Shown in pieces: positions 48,344 through 56,747 of a stretch of 61,863 bases of DNA; positions within the stretch are counted from its first letter, which is position 1, and the number at the start of each line of letters is the position of its first letter. A model generated the notes under the pieces. The model saw only the letters and a program-made list of their open reading frames with translations. It searched no databases and had not been told where the DNA came from. The stretch lies in assembly GCA_964545075.1 (NCBI GenBank), contig CAZJFS010000007.1, positions 1 through 61,863 of the forward strand. Direction: 5' to 3'. Source of the stretch: DAOPXV01 sp035352535 (GTDB lineage Bacteria; Muiribacteriota; UBA9980). The translations under genes were made by a program, and so were the position numbers.

Positions 48344-50338
48344 TCACCAGTCTTTTTTATCGGTGTCGCCGGAAGTATCGTCCTCTTCCTCGCCGTTGAG
48401 CTGTTTTTGGATGTGTCTTTGCATCTCTTCGGGCGACATGTTGAAAAGGTCTATATCGGAAGGTTTTCTCATGCGTTTTTTATTCTGGTTATAGAGTTGA
48501 TTGACCCGCGCCTCGTCGTTTTCGAGGTCATTTAAAAACAGCTTGACTCTGTCGGGATCCATCTGAAGATTCTTATATGTCTCGATATTTTGTTTATCCG
48601 CAAGGTTTTTGACTTCCTGCTCTTCTCCCTTTTTTTTATCGCCTTCCTTTTGGGCCTGGCCTTCATCCTTTTTATCCTTATCTCCCTGGTTTGCGGCGGA
48701 TTTTTTCTGGTCTTCGCCTTTGCCGTCCTGTTTTTTATTCTCGCCTTTTTCCTGTTTGTTTTCCTGTTTGTTTTCCTGTTTATCCTGTCCGTCTTTTTTC
48801 TCGCCCTGCTTTTCTTTGTCTTTCTCGTTTTCTTTTTTTTCTTTTTCCTGCTTTTTTTTCTGCTCTTCGAGTTTTTTTCTGGCAAGCTCAAGGTTGTGCA
48901 GGGTGTTCTCGTCATTTGGTTTTATTTTAAGGGCGTCTTCATAAGATTTTATGGATTCGTTATAATCCTCGAGCCTGAAGAAAGAATTTCCACGGTTATA
49001 ATAAGGCTCGAACTGGGTTTTTTGAGGATCGGAAGCGATCGCATCGTTGAACGAAGCAATCGCATTTTTGTAGTCATTGTTTTTGTATCTGGAACATCCG
49101 ACGTTATAATTCGTCACGAAATTTTGAGGGTCCAGTATTTTCGCGCCTTCAAAATCAGCTTCCGCCTTATGGAAATCGCCCGAACGATATTTTTGCATGC
49201 CGTCTTTAAGGTGCGTTTCAATCTTAGCCGTATTTTCGGATTCTTCGATCTTTATTTTTTCGGGTGATTTTGAAATGGCGCCTGCCGCGGCTTGCGGAAA
49301 GCTCTGGGTTAAAAGCGCCGCCAGTAAAATAAATGCGGTTTTTTTCAATACCCTTGACGGCAAAAAAGATTCGAGCGAAAGCAAAATAAAAGCGGCGAGG
49401 GCGAAATAAAAGAAAAGTTCCTCTCGTTTTCCGGCGGATGCGGCTCTTACCGCGCGCTTGCTCATTTTTTTCATTTCGCCTATCATTTTGTCGAGGCTCG
49501 CCTGATCGCTTACGTGATAATAGGTCCCTTCAGCAGCGGTGGAAATACTTTTAAGCATGTCTTCATTGAGCTTGGTGACTATCTCTCGCCCTTTATATTT
49601 TTTATACTGGATATCGCCAAATGGTCCGCGGGCTATGGGAATTTGAACTCCTGAAGCCGACCCGATGCCTACCGTGTTTATTATTATGCCTTCTTTATAC
49701 GCTTTTTTTGCGGCTTCGACTGGTTTTCCCTCGAGGCTTTCTCCGTCGGTGAATATTATTATGACCTTGGCTATATCTTCTTCCCTGGTGAAACGCGCCC
49801 GCGCCATTTCTATGGCGTAATCGATCCGGGTTCCGCCTTTTTCGACGGTTGAAAAATCGAGAGTGCCGAGAAGGTTTTTGGCCGCGTTATGGTCCATGGT
49901 GAGAGGGCAGACGCATGAGGCGTCTCCGGCGAAAGCTATTATGCCGATACGGTCGGTTTTAAACGAATCGATGAGATGGGCCGTGATGGCTTTTGTTATT
50001 TCAAGACGGCTGTCGGAACCGAGGTCCTGCGCCCTCATCGAATCGGAGGCGTCTATGACGAAGCATATGTCGATGGCCTGAGCTTGAAATTCTTCCAGTT
50101 TTTCAAGTCCCTGCGGTCTGGCCGCCGCGAATATTACGAAGGACATGGAAAGAAGGAATAAAATTATTTTTATGACGCGATAAGGATGGTCCGTGAAATT
50201 GGAAAGAGCTTGATAATTGCGGTTGGTGAAGAATTTTTCGCGGCTTCTGGAAGAAATCTTCAATATGAGCCTGAAATAATAAACAAGAAGCGGTATGCAT
50301 AGAAATAAAATCAGTAATTCGGCTTTTGCAAAGTTCAT
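48344..50338 (-). CDS. BatB-BatC fusion: membrane VWA protein with TPR and charged tail
   Basis: 664 aa. Two N-terminal membrane segments (about 7-27 and 56-74) precede a von Willebrand A domain (about 90-290) with an intact MIDAS (DASDSM, then FTDGES). Two more membrane segments lie at about 307-350. Three TPRs (about 375-490) follow, then an extremely Lys/Glu/Gln-rich stretch (about 500-590). This matches BatB joined to BatC of aerotolerance operons, but the usual moxR, DUF58 and batA neighbours are missing here. Role inferred: envelope stress or protein assembly at the inner membrane. Confidence 0.85.
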   Translation of the reverse strand: MNFAKAELLILFLCIPLLVYYFRLILKISSRSREKFFTNRNYQALSNFTDHPYRVIKIILFLLSMSFVIFAAARPQGLEKLEEFQAQAIDICFVIDASDSMRAQDLGSDSRLEITKAITAHLIDSFKTDRIGIIAFAGDASCVCPLTMDHNAAKNLLGTLDFSTVEKGGTRIDYAIEMARARFTREEDIAKVIIIFTDGESLEGKPVEAAKKAYKEGIIINTVGIGSASGVQIPIARGPFGDIQYKKYKGREIVTKLNEDMLKSISTAAEGTYYHVSDQASLDKMIGEMKKMSKRAVRAASAGKREELFFYFALAAFILLSLESFLPSRVLKKTAFILLAALLTQSFPQAAAGAISKSPEKIKIEESENTAKIETHLKDGMQKYRSGDFHKAEADFEGAKILDPQNFVTNYNVGCSRYKNNDYKNAIASFNDAIASDPQKTQFEPYYNRGNSFFRLEDYNESIKSYEDALKIKPNDENTLHNLELARKKLEEQKKKQEKEKKENEKDKEKQGEKKDGQDKQENKQENKQEKGENKKQDGKGEDQKKSAANQGDKDKKDEGQAQKEGDKKKGEEQEVKNLADKQNIETYKNLQMDPDRVKLFLNDLENDEARVNQLYNQNKKRMRKPSDIDLFNMSPEEMQRHIQKQLNGEEEDDTSGDTDKKDW

Positions 50339-50360
50339 ATATAATCACCACGATTTGAAA

Positions 50361-50413
50361 CAAGGACATATGGGCCGATTCCGGTCGATATGTCCTTGCG
50401 TATAGTTTATACG
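50361..50413. other. Two hairpins between efp and the Bat gene
   Basis: CAAGGACATAT (50361-50371) pairs perfectly with ATATGTCCTTG (50388-50398), and the loop holds a further 5-bp stem. Directly beside it CGTATA and TATACG (50399-50404, 50408-50413) form a second hairpin. Only three T follow on the minus strand, so it is not a classical terminator; mRNA processing or stability is possible. Confidence 0.55.
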
Positions 50414-50442
50414 GATTTTATGCCGTGCGTTCCATGAAAAAA

Positions 50443-51006
50443 TTAATTGCAGCGTTCAAGGTATTCGCCGGTTCTGGTGTCCACTCTTAAAATTTCGTCC
50501 TGGTTTATGAAAAGCGGGACCTGAATCTCGAGGCCGGTTTCCATTTTCGCGGTTTTAGTGGCGCCTGAAACGGTGTTGCCTTTCATGCCGGGTTCGGTAT
50601 ATACGACTTTGAGGTCTACCGTAATGGGCAATATAATGCCGACGGGTTTTTCATCGTAATACTGGATCTGGCACTGTGAGTTTTGGACCAGGTAAAGCAT
50701 TGTGTCGCCAAGATCGCTGTCTTTTAAGACAACCTGTTCGTAGTTTGATGTGTCCATGAAGTGAAATTCGCCGTCCGAGCTATAAAGATATTCCATTGTG
50801 CGGTGGTCCAGATCGATAAGTTCGACTTTGTCATGGGCCCTGAATCTATTTTCGGCAATGGAACCGGTCCTTAAATTTTTAAGTTTCGTCTGCATCATTG
50901 CGCGCCAGTTTCCAGGCGCCACGTGCTGGTAAGATACTACCATGACCAGGTCGTTGTTGAATTTGAAAATATTTCCTTTTCTTAACTGTGAAGCGTCGAC
51001 TATCAT
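50443..51006 (-). CDS. efp: Elongation factor P with Asn at the tip
   Basis: 187 aa, three-domain EF-P, which rescues ribosomes stalled at polyproline. The N-terminal KOW domain, the central OB domain and the C-terminal OB domain (signature near VPLFINQDEILRVDTRTGEYLER) are complete. The loop that normally reads PGKG, whose Lys is beta-lysylated, reads PGNWRA, with Asn33. EF-Ps with tip residues other than Lys or Arg are known and may work unmodified or by another route. No epmA or epmB is near. Confidence 0.95.
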   Translation of the reverse strand: MIVDASQLRKGNIFKFNNDLVMVVSYQHVAPGNWRAMMQTKLKNLRTGSIAENRFRAHDKVELIDLDHRTMEYLYSSDGEFHFMDTSNYEQVVLKDSDLGDTMLYLVQNSQCQIQYYDEKPVGIILPITVDLKVVYTEPGMKGNTVSGATKTAKMETGLEIQVPLFINQDEILRVDTRTGEYLERCN

Positions 51007-51042
51007 TTTAAAATTCCCTCCGTATATTTTTTGGTTTATTTA

Positions 51043-52644
51043 TTATTTTTTCGATAAACTTTTGCCGTCCATCTGTTTGTTGAGGCCGCGAAGCTGATCC
51101 ATGACTATTTTTTTCTTCATTTCAGCCGTGATTTTTGAGTCGGATGCGCCTCCTGATTTTTGCTGCGGCAGCGACGCGAGTTCGTCGTAAGATTTTTCCT
51201 TTTTTTCGTTGATGACCTTTTTGTGCTCCGGCTCGCTTGACTGCGCCAGCGCGATAAATTTTATTTCAGCTACGTATTCATAAAAATCGTCGTCCAGCCC
51301 TTTAAAATTTGATGAAATCATGTTGTCCTGGTCCTGAAAAATCGTGATCGGGTCATCATGCTTTTTCTGTTGTACGGTGCTTTTTAACTTGTCAAAGTCC
51401 TTTATTTCTTCATCCTGCTGAGGGGCGTTGAGTTTTAAATCTATCTGAGGCGTTCGCGCCTGATGTTTGAGCGATTTGGTTTCGGGTTGAACTTCTTTTT
51501 TCGGCTCGGACTTCTTTTCGATAGCAGCCTGGGTTCGAAGCGGTTCATGAGCCGGTGAAGTTGCCGGAGTTTCTCGAGTTCTTGGTGATTGGGTAACTGA
51601 TGGGGCATGCGGAGCCGCCTGAACTTGAGATGTATCGTGAACTTGTGAAGTTAGCTGAGCTTTAAGCGGTTCAGCGGCCGTCTGGTCATGCGGAGCCGCC
51701 TGAGTTTTAGGCGTTTCAGGAGCCGGCGGCCTGTGCGACGTTTCTTTCATTACCGAGCGCATTTGAACGTTCGAAGTTTTAGTAGTTTCCTTACTTTGCG
51801 CGCGAAAATCATCCACGAATTTAAGCGCCAGAGGGCTTCCGATTTTTAAAAGCGCTTGCATAGCGCGGCTCGATATGCTTTTTTCAGCGTCGTTAAGAAG
51901 CGTTTGAAGCATGGTTACGGCCTCATCGGTGGCTATGTGAGAAAGAGCGAATATTGCGGAGTCCCTCATCCATAAATGATCGGAGCGCATCATGGCGCTG
52001 ACGACGCTGAGAGTTTCGACGCTTGAAAATTTAGCGAGCGCTTTAATCGCGTTGGCTTTTATTCTGTTGTCGAGATCGTTTAAAAAAGGAGCGATGAACG
52101 GTATTACCTTTTCGGAACCGATGAATTCAAGGCCTTCTATTGCATTAGCCCTTACGCGCAGATCGTCATGCGAAAGAAATTTTCGTATAGTATTTATCTG
52201 ATCGACGCCGCCGATCTTTCCGAGAAGCTTTACGAGCGTGGCGATTACCCTGGCGTCTTTTTCGTCCTTAAGCTTTTCTGATAATACCGGAAGAACTATT
52301 TGCGGCGGGTTGTCGTAAATATTTTTAAGCGCCTGCAGCCGTCTTTCGGGGTTCGGATTTAAAAGCCATATTTTAAAATTATCTATGTCAAATGCGGCTT
52401 CGATTTCAGCGGCCGCAGCGGTCTGCGCAAGTTCCTTTTGCGCCCCGTCCTTTATTTTTTTAATCGTTTTTTTAGCGAAATATCTCGTGGCCGGGTCGCT
52501 TACATTGCATAATTTTTCAAGATGTTCGATAAAAGCCGGATCGCCGGTTTCACCCGCGGCGACGATGGCGCTGTTTCTGACGTTGGAGTCGCCGGACGTT
52601 AGTTTCCTTAATATGTCTTCTATAGAAGTATTATTAGATGTCAA
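51043..52644 (-). CDS. HEAT-repeat protein with proline-rich linker
   Basis: 533 aa from TTG 52644, which has GGGAGA six bases upstream (52656-52651); a TTG at 52674 would give 543 aa but lacks such a site. HEAT repeats fill about 1-280, including DDLRVRANAIEGLEFIG, very like the HEAT part of the next protein upstream (DDERVRANSIEGLESLD). A Pro/Thr/Gln-rich linker (about 290-410) and a charged C-terminal part follow. Cytoplasmic scaffold inferred. Confidence 0.82.
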   Translation of the reverse strand: MTSNNTSIEDILRKLTSGDSNVRNSAIVAAGETGDPAFIEHLEKLCNVSDPATRYFAKKTIKKIKDGAQKELAQTAAAAEIEAAFDIDNFKIWLLNPNPERRLQALKNIYDNPPQIVLPVLSEKLKDEKDARVIATLVKLLGKIGGVDQINTIRKFLSHDDLRVRANAIEGLEFIGSEKVIPFIAPFLNDLDNRIKANAIKALAKFSSVETLSVVSAMMRSDHLWMRDSAIFALSHIATDEAVTMLQTLLNDAEKSISSRAMQALLKIGSPLALKFVDDFRAQSKETTKTSNVQMRSVMKETSHRPPAPETPKTQAAPHDQTAAEPLKAQLTSQVHDTSQVQAAPHAPSVTQSPRTRETPATSPAHEPLRTQAAIEKKSEPKKEVQPETKSLKHQARTPQIDLKLNAPQQDEEIKDFDKLKSTVQQKKHDDPITIFQDQDNMISSNFKGLDDDFYEYVAEIKFIALAQSSEPEHKKVINEKKEKSYDELASLPQQKSGGASDSKITAEMKKKIVMDQLRGLNKQMDGKSLSKK

Positions 52645-52735
52645 ATCAGCTCTCCCGGGGTCCAGCCCCTTCAAGTAATTTTTTCATGCTATCAAAATAT
52701 GAAAAAAATGTCAAGAATGTTTTTAAGAAAACGGC

Positions 52736-55357
52736 TTATTTTACTAATAATTTTTTGTTTCTTTTAACCTGAAAGTTATACTGGCAGGCCTTTTCCGCCA
52801 TTTCATTGAATTGCAAAGCTTTTTCCGGTTTTTTCATTTTATGGTAGCAGAATGAGAGCCGCGCGAGAACGTTACAATTGGCCGGACTTAGTTCAAGAGA
52901 CTTTTTAAAGAAATTTTCAGCGGCCTCGAATTTATTTAAAACCAGAAATATTTTGCCAATATTGTAATAAGTACGCCAATAGTCAGGCTTTAAAGTTATA
53001 AGCCGTTCGATCTCGTTTATAAGTTCGACATCCATTTTGATTTCGGAATATTTCATCAAATCAAGGTTTTTAGCGTAAGCCGAGCTGTAAAAAAAAGACT
53101 CCAGCGCGGGATATTCCGGTTCGATCTCAAGCGCTTTTTTGAACGCGTATTCAAAATCGGCGTTCATTTTCTTATTGTTATAGTTAAGCGCCATTTCTAG
53201 ATAAGCCTGAGCGTATTTAGGACAAAAACCGGCGGCCGCCTTGAGCATTTTAAGGAATTCTTCCTCGTTTCCCGCGGCGAGCCGAATGTTGGCTGCGATA
53301 TCAGTGAATGAAGCTTTTATCAGGTCATTTCCAAAAGCGAACCTGAAAGGGTAACTTGCCGGGTCCAGCTTAACGATGTTATTATACATCGCGAAGATTT
53401 CATCCGTGCCGGCGCCGCGTCTTGAAGCGAGTTCCATTGCGGCGATTACGTTTCCAGGTTCGGCCTTAAGGACGCCCTTTAAGATTTCCACCGTCGCGGT
53501 CGCGTCGGCCGCGTCCTTATGTTGGGCTTCGGCTATTTTAATGCAGCTTTTATAAGGCTTTTCATAGTCCGCGGCTTTGTCGTCCGCTATGGTGATGTTT
53601 TCTGCGGAATTCAGAAGAATCGGAAGCGGCGTGGAACCGGATTCAAACTCGTATTTTTCGGGCGTTTCTACGAGAGATATTTCCCTGTAAAAATAAAGTA
53701 TCCATGAAAAACCTCCGAAATTAGTGTAATGCCATGATTCAAGGACCTTCGCCGAAACCATCTTTCCGCGTTCGCCGCCGGCTTTGACGTCAACGTTCAA
53801 TAAAACGTATTCTATCAGCCACTGTTTCGTATCAAGAAGAGTCAAGCGCCAGAGCTTTTCGAATTTATCATATTCGCTTTTGTTGTTATAGTATTGCCTG
53901 AGCGATTTCGGGCCTTCGGCGTTTAAAATAGAATAATATGCCGTTAAAAATTTCACGGCCTGATCTTTCGCGGCCGCGGCCTCTTTAACGGCCCGGTCGT
54001 TTATATCTTTTATCGCTTTCTCGGCGCGTTTTCCGAACGCGGCGCTCTTGTCGAATTTTATCGCGAGGTTGAAGAAATTCGTCGCTTCGGCTGTATTTCC
54101 AAGGTTCTGATAACACAAACCGATGTCGTAATATAGCCTCGGATTATCGCCCGCGCTTTTATTGGCGGTTTTAAATACGGAAACGGCTTCGCGGTAATTA
54201 TTTTCGCACATGCAGATTTCGCCTTCAAGTATTTTTAAAACAGGTTCCGCGGGCTTGATTTGTTTCATTTTTACGAGGGCGAACCTGGCGTCGGAGCTTT
54301 TTTTGGCGGCCAGAAGCGTTTCGAATTCGGCGAGCGCCTTGTCGAATTTTTCGATCAGTCTTACTTCGTAAGCGTTATAATCAGGCGAGCTGGAGGCCGT
54401 TTCGTTTCCATCATTGCTTTTCGTCGCCGGTTGCGAATATAAAAATGCGATAGCGCATAATGTTATAAGCAGTATTGAATATATCGAAAATTTGAGGAAG
54501 CGGCTGGAGAATGAGGCGGCGGTTTCCAAGTCTGTAAACGGCTCTTCTGGTTGTTCCGGGCGCGTCTCGTTTCGCGACGGCGGTTTTGGCATGTCGAGCG
54601 GCCGCTCTTCGCGAAGTTTTAATTTCATGGCTTCGAGAGCGAAACGGGCTGATTCGGCGAGGTTCTCATCGCCGGATTCCAGCATGTTTATAATATTCGT
54701 TTTTACGAGCTCCGGCTCGAATTTGCAGAGCGCTTTTGCCACGTTGGCGCGAACCCTGGGGCTTTCGTCATTTATAAGAGGCAGAAGGAGGGGGATGATC
54801 GATGAATCGTCGAGGCTTTCAAGACCTTCGATCGAATTCGCGCGCACGCGCTCGTCGTCGTGCTTTAAAAAGTCGGCGATCACATCACGTGTTTCGGGCG
54901 ATCCGCACCTGCCGATATTTATTACGAGCGTCGCTATGACGAAGGGATGCTCTTCTTTAGCCAGCCGGTCGATCAGAAGAGTTTCGATCTTTTTGTCGCG
55001 TCCGTATTTGCCGCATGCGGAAACGACGCCTATCCGGTTTTTGATCTCGTCGTCGTCGAGATATTTTTCAAGGACCTCATAATTTAGCGCGCCGCTTTTG
55101 CTCTCTCGCTCTTCTTTATTTACGAGTTTTTCGTAAAGGTCCGCGTTTTTAGATTTAATGTCGTTTTCGATAGACGTCAGTGCCTGTTTGATGTGCGATT
55201 TCAGCGGGGCGTTTCTTTGCTTCAAAAGATTTTTTAAGGGTTCATAAGCGTCGATATTCGAGGATTTGGCCAGTTCATTTATAGCCTCGATTTTTACGTT
55301 TATGTCGTTTGAAGAAAGCAAAAACAGAAGTTTGCTTATGTCCTGATTTGAAGGCAT
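52736..55357 (-). CDS. Membrane-anchored HEAT-TPR protein
   Basis: 873 aa. HEAT repeats (about 1-250) face the cytoplasm, a single membrane segment lies near 290-310 (SILLITLCAIAFLYS), and the rest is mostly TPR repeats (about 335-465 and 620-870) with a middle part that may be globular. It shares its HEAT region with the next gene downstream. It starts 3 nt after the EAL gene stop and is likely in the pilC operon. It could bridge cytoplasmic and periplasmic parts of an envelope machine; this is inference. Confidence 0.83.
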   Translation of the reverse strand: MPSNQDISKLLFLLSSNDINVKIEAINELAKSSNIDAYEPLKNLLKQRNAPLKSHIKQALTSIENDIKSKNADLYEKLVNKEERESKSGALNYEVLEKYLDDDEIKNRIGVVSACGKYGRDKKIETLLIDRLAKEEHPFVIATLVINIGRCGSPETRDVIADFLKHDDERVRANSIEGLESLDDSSIIPLLLPLINDESPRVRANVAKALCKFEPELVKTNIINMLESGDENLAESARFALEAMKLKLREERPLDMPKPPSRNETRPEQPEEPFTDLETAASFSSRFLKFSIYSILLITLCAIAFLYSQPATKSNDGNETASSSPDYNAYEVRLIEKFDKALAEFETLLAAKKSSDARFALVKMKQIKPAEPVLKILEGEICMCENNYREAVSVFKTANKSAGDNPRLYYDIGLCYQNLGNTAEATNFFNLAIKFDKSAAFGKRAEKAIKDINDRAVKEAAAAKDQAVKFLTAYYSILNAEGPKSLRQYYNNKSEYDKFEKLWRLTLLDTKQWLIEYVLLNVDVKAGGERGKMVSAKVLESWHYTNFGGFSWILYFYREISLVETPEKYEFESGSTPLPILLNSAENITIADDKAADYEKPYKSCIKIAEAQHKDAADATATVEILKGVLKAEPGNVIAAMELASRRGAGTDEIFAMYNNIVKLDPASYPFRFAFGNDLIKASFTDIAANIRLAAGNEEEFLKMLKAAAGFCPKYAQAYLEMALNYNNKKMNADFEYAFKKALEIEPEYPALESFFYSSAYAKNLDLMKYSEIKMDVELINEIERLITLKPDYWRTYYNIGKIFLVLNKFEAAENFFKKSLELSPANCNVLARLSFCYHKMKKPEKALQFNEMAEKACQYNFQVKRNKKLLVK

Positions 55358-55360
55358 AAT

Positions 55361-56725
55361 TTAAAAAAATTGCAGAGTTTCTATGAATTGAGGACTCGGT
55401 TTAGCGAAATAATAGCCCTGGCCAAGATGCGCGCCGAGGGATTTTACCGTCTTATATTCGCCTTCTGTCTCGATGCCTTCGGCGATCACTATCGAGCTGG
55501 TCTTGTTGGCGAAATCGAGCAGCGTTTTTAAGAGTTCCTGCTTTATGAAATCGTGGTCGATGCCGCGCACGAGTACCATGTCGAATTTTAAAAATTTAGG
55601 CCTGAGTTCGGCTATGGATTGAAGGCTTGAATATCCAGCGCCGGCGTCGTCTATGGCGAAATTAAACCCCATAAGCTTTAATTCCTCGATGGTGTCCTTG
55701 AATTTGGAATAGTCTTCAATGGCGTTTCTTTCCGTGATTTCGATAACGATGTTTTTGGGGTTGATATAATATTTATCTATCAGGTCCTTGAATTTGGCGA
55801 TGATCACTTTTTCGTCGAGAAAGGTTTTAGGGTCCGTGTTCAGGAAAAGCAGCGGTTCATTTTCTGAAACGCCATCCCGCGGACCTTTTTTCAGAAAATT
55901 AAGGTTGATGTTAAAGTTTATTATGGCTTTTATTATGCAGACCCACTCAAGCTCGGTCGTGACTCCATAGTTATCCGCAAGGGAGAAGAGCACCACCGGG
56001 GTTTCATATTTCGTCGTCTGCGGCCCGCGGGTAAGCGCCTCATACGCGACGATCTCGAAATTTGACATGTTCACGATGGGCTGGAATACGGTTCTGATCT
56101 CCTGCTGGGAAATGATCTTTCGGAGGTCTTCCATTATTTTCTGGCGTTCCTTGAGCTCGACGTTCATCGAAGTCATCTCCGCTTCGTGAACGGCCCTGAA
56201 GAGAGCTCTTTCCGGGCACGTCATGGGGCTGTCGCTGATCAGCGAGAAGCCGCTGTTGAATTTTACGTATTCTTCCGGTATCTGAGAATATTTCGCGATC
56301 TCGGCGGAAAGGCTTTCGACTATTCTCGATGAAATAGTCTCGACGTTAGACGCGTCGAGGCGCGCGTTGTTCCGGGGCGCCGACAGGAAGATTAAAAAAT
56401 GGTCCGAGCGCGGGAACATTACCGTTATCAGGTCGTTTTTACGCAGAAGCTTTCCTTTCATCGATTCGAGATGAGCGGCGGCGCTTTCAAGGAGGGCGTC
56501 ATACTGCTGCCAGCCGTAGATCTGTTCCAGGTTGACGACCGAATTGATGTTTATGAAGACCACGGCCACGGAATAATTTTTATTATATATGGATTTTATC
56601 TCGTCCAGAACGTAGCTGAGCGTGGGTAATTTAGTGGTTGAATCGACGAGAAGCCTGCGCATCTTTTCATAAATTTCGCCTGATTCTTTGTTCAAGGAGT
56701 TTATTTCGTTATTATTGTTCGCCAC
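55361..56725 (-). CDS. c-di-GMP phosphodiesterase with intact EAL and degenerate GGDEF domain
   Basis: 454 aa, no membrane segment. The N-terminal GGDEF-like domain (about 25-170) has SDHF where GGDEF should be, so no cyclase activity is expected. The EAL domain (about 205-454) keeps YEALTRG (about 228), FLNTDP, EITERN, DDAGAGYSS, KFDMV, AEGIET and GQGYYF, that is, the metal-binding and catalytic residues. It probably cuts c-di-GMP to pGpG. It follows pilC by 22 nt, a context in which c-di-GMP often controls pili. Confidence 0.88.
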   Translation of the reverse strand: MANNNNEINSLNKESGEIYEKMRRLLVDSTTKLPTLSYVLDEIKSIYNKNYSVAVVFININSVVNLEQIYGWQQYDALLESAAAHLESMKGKLLRKNDLITVMFPRSDHFLIFLSAPRNNARLDASNVETISSRIVESLSAEIAKYSQIPEEYVKFNSGFSLISDSPMTCPERALFRAVHEAEMTSMNVELKERQKIMEDLRKIISQQEIRTVFQPIVNMSNFEIVAYEALTRGPQTTKYETPVVLFSLADNYGVTTELEWVCIIKAIINFNINLNFLKKGPRDGVSENEPLLFLNTDPKTFLDEKVIIAKFKDLIDKYYINPKNIVIEITERNAIEDYSKFKDTIEELKLMGFNFAIDDAGAGYSSLQSIAELRPKFLKFDMVLVRGIDHDFIKQELLKTLLDFANKTSSIVIAEGIETEGEYKTVKSLGAHLGQGYYFAKPSPQFIETLQFF

Positions 56726-56747
56726 TTTTTTTCCTCATTTTGATTTT

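Noticed and set aside
48590..49267. Plus-strand frame of 225 aa rich in Phe and Leu opposite the Bat fusion
   Set aside because: It is the complement of the Lys/Glu-rich tail, which always gives Phe/Leu. No start signal.
12541..51006. Alternative genetic code (AAA or AAG read differently) to explain the Asn residues
   Set aside because: The codons at both sites are AAT and AAC, normal Asn codons, and AAA/AAG clearly mean Lys throughout conserved proteins.
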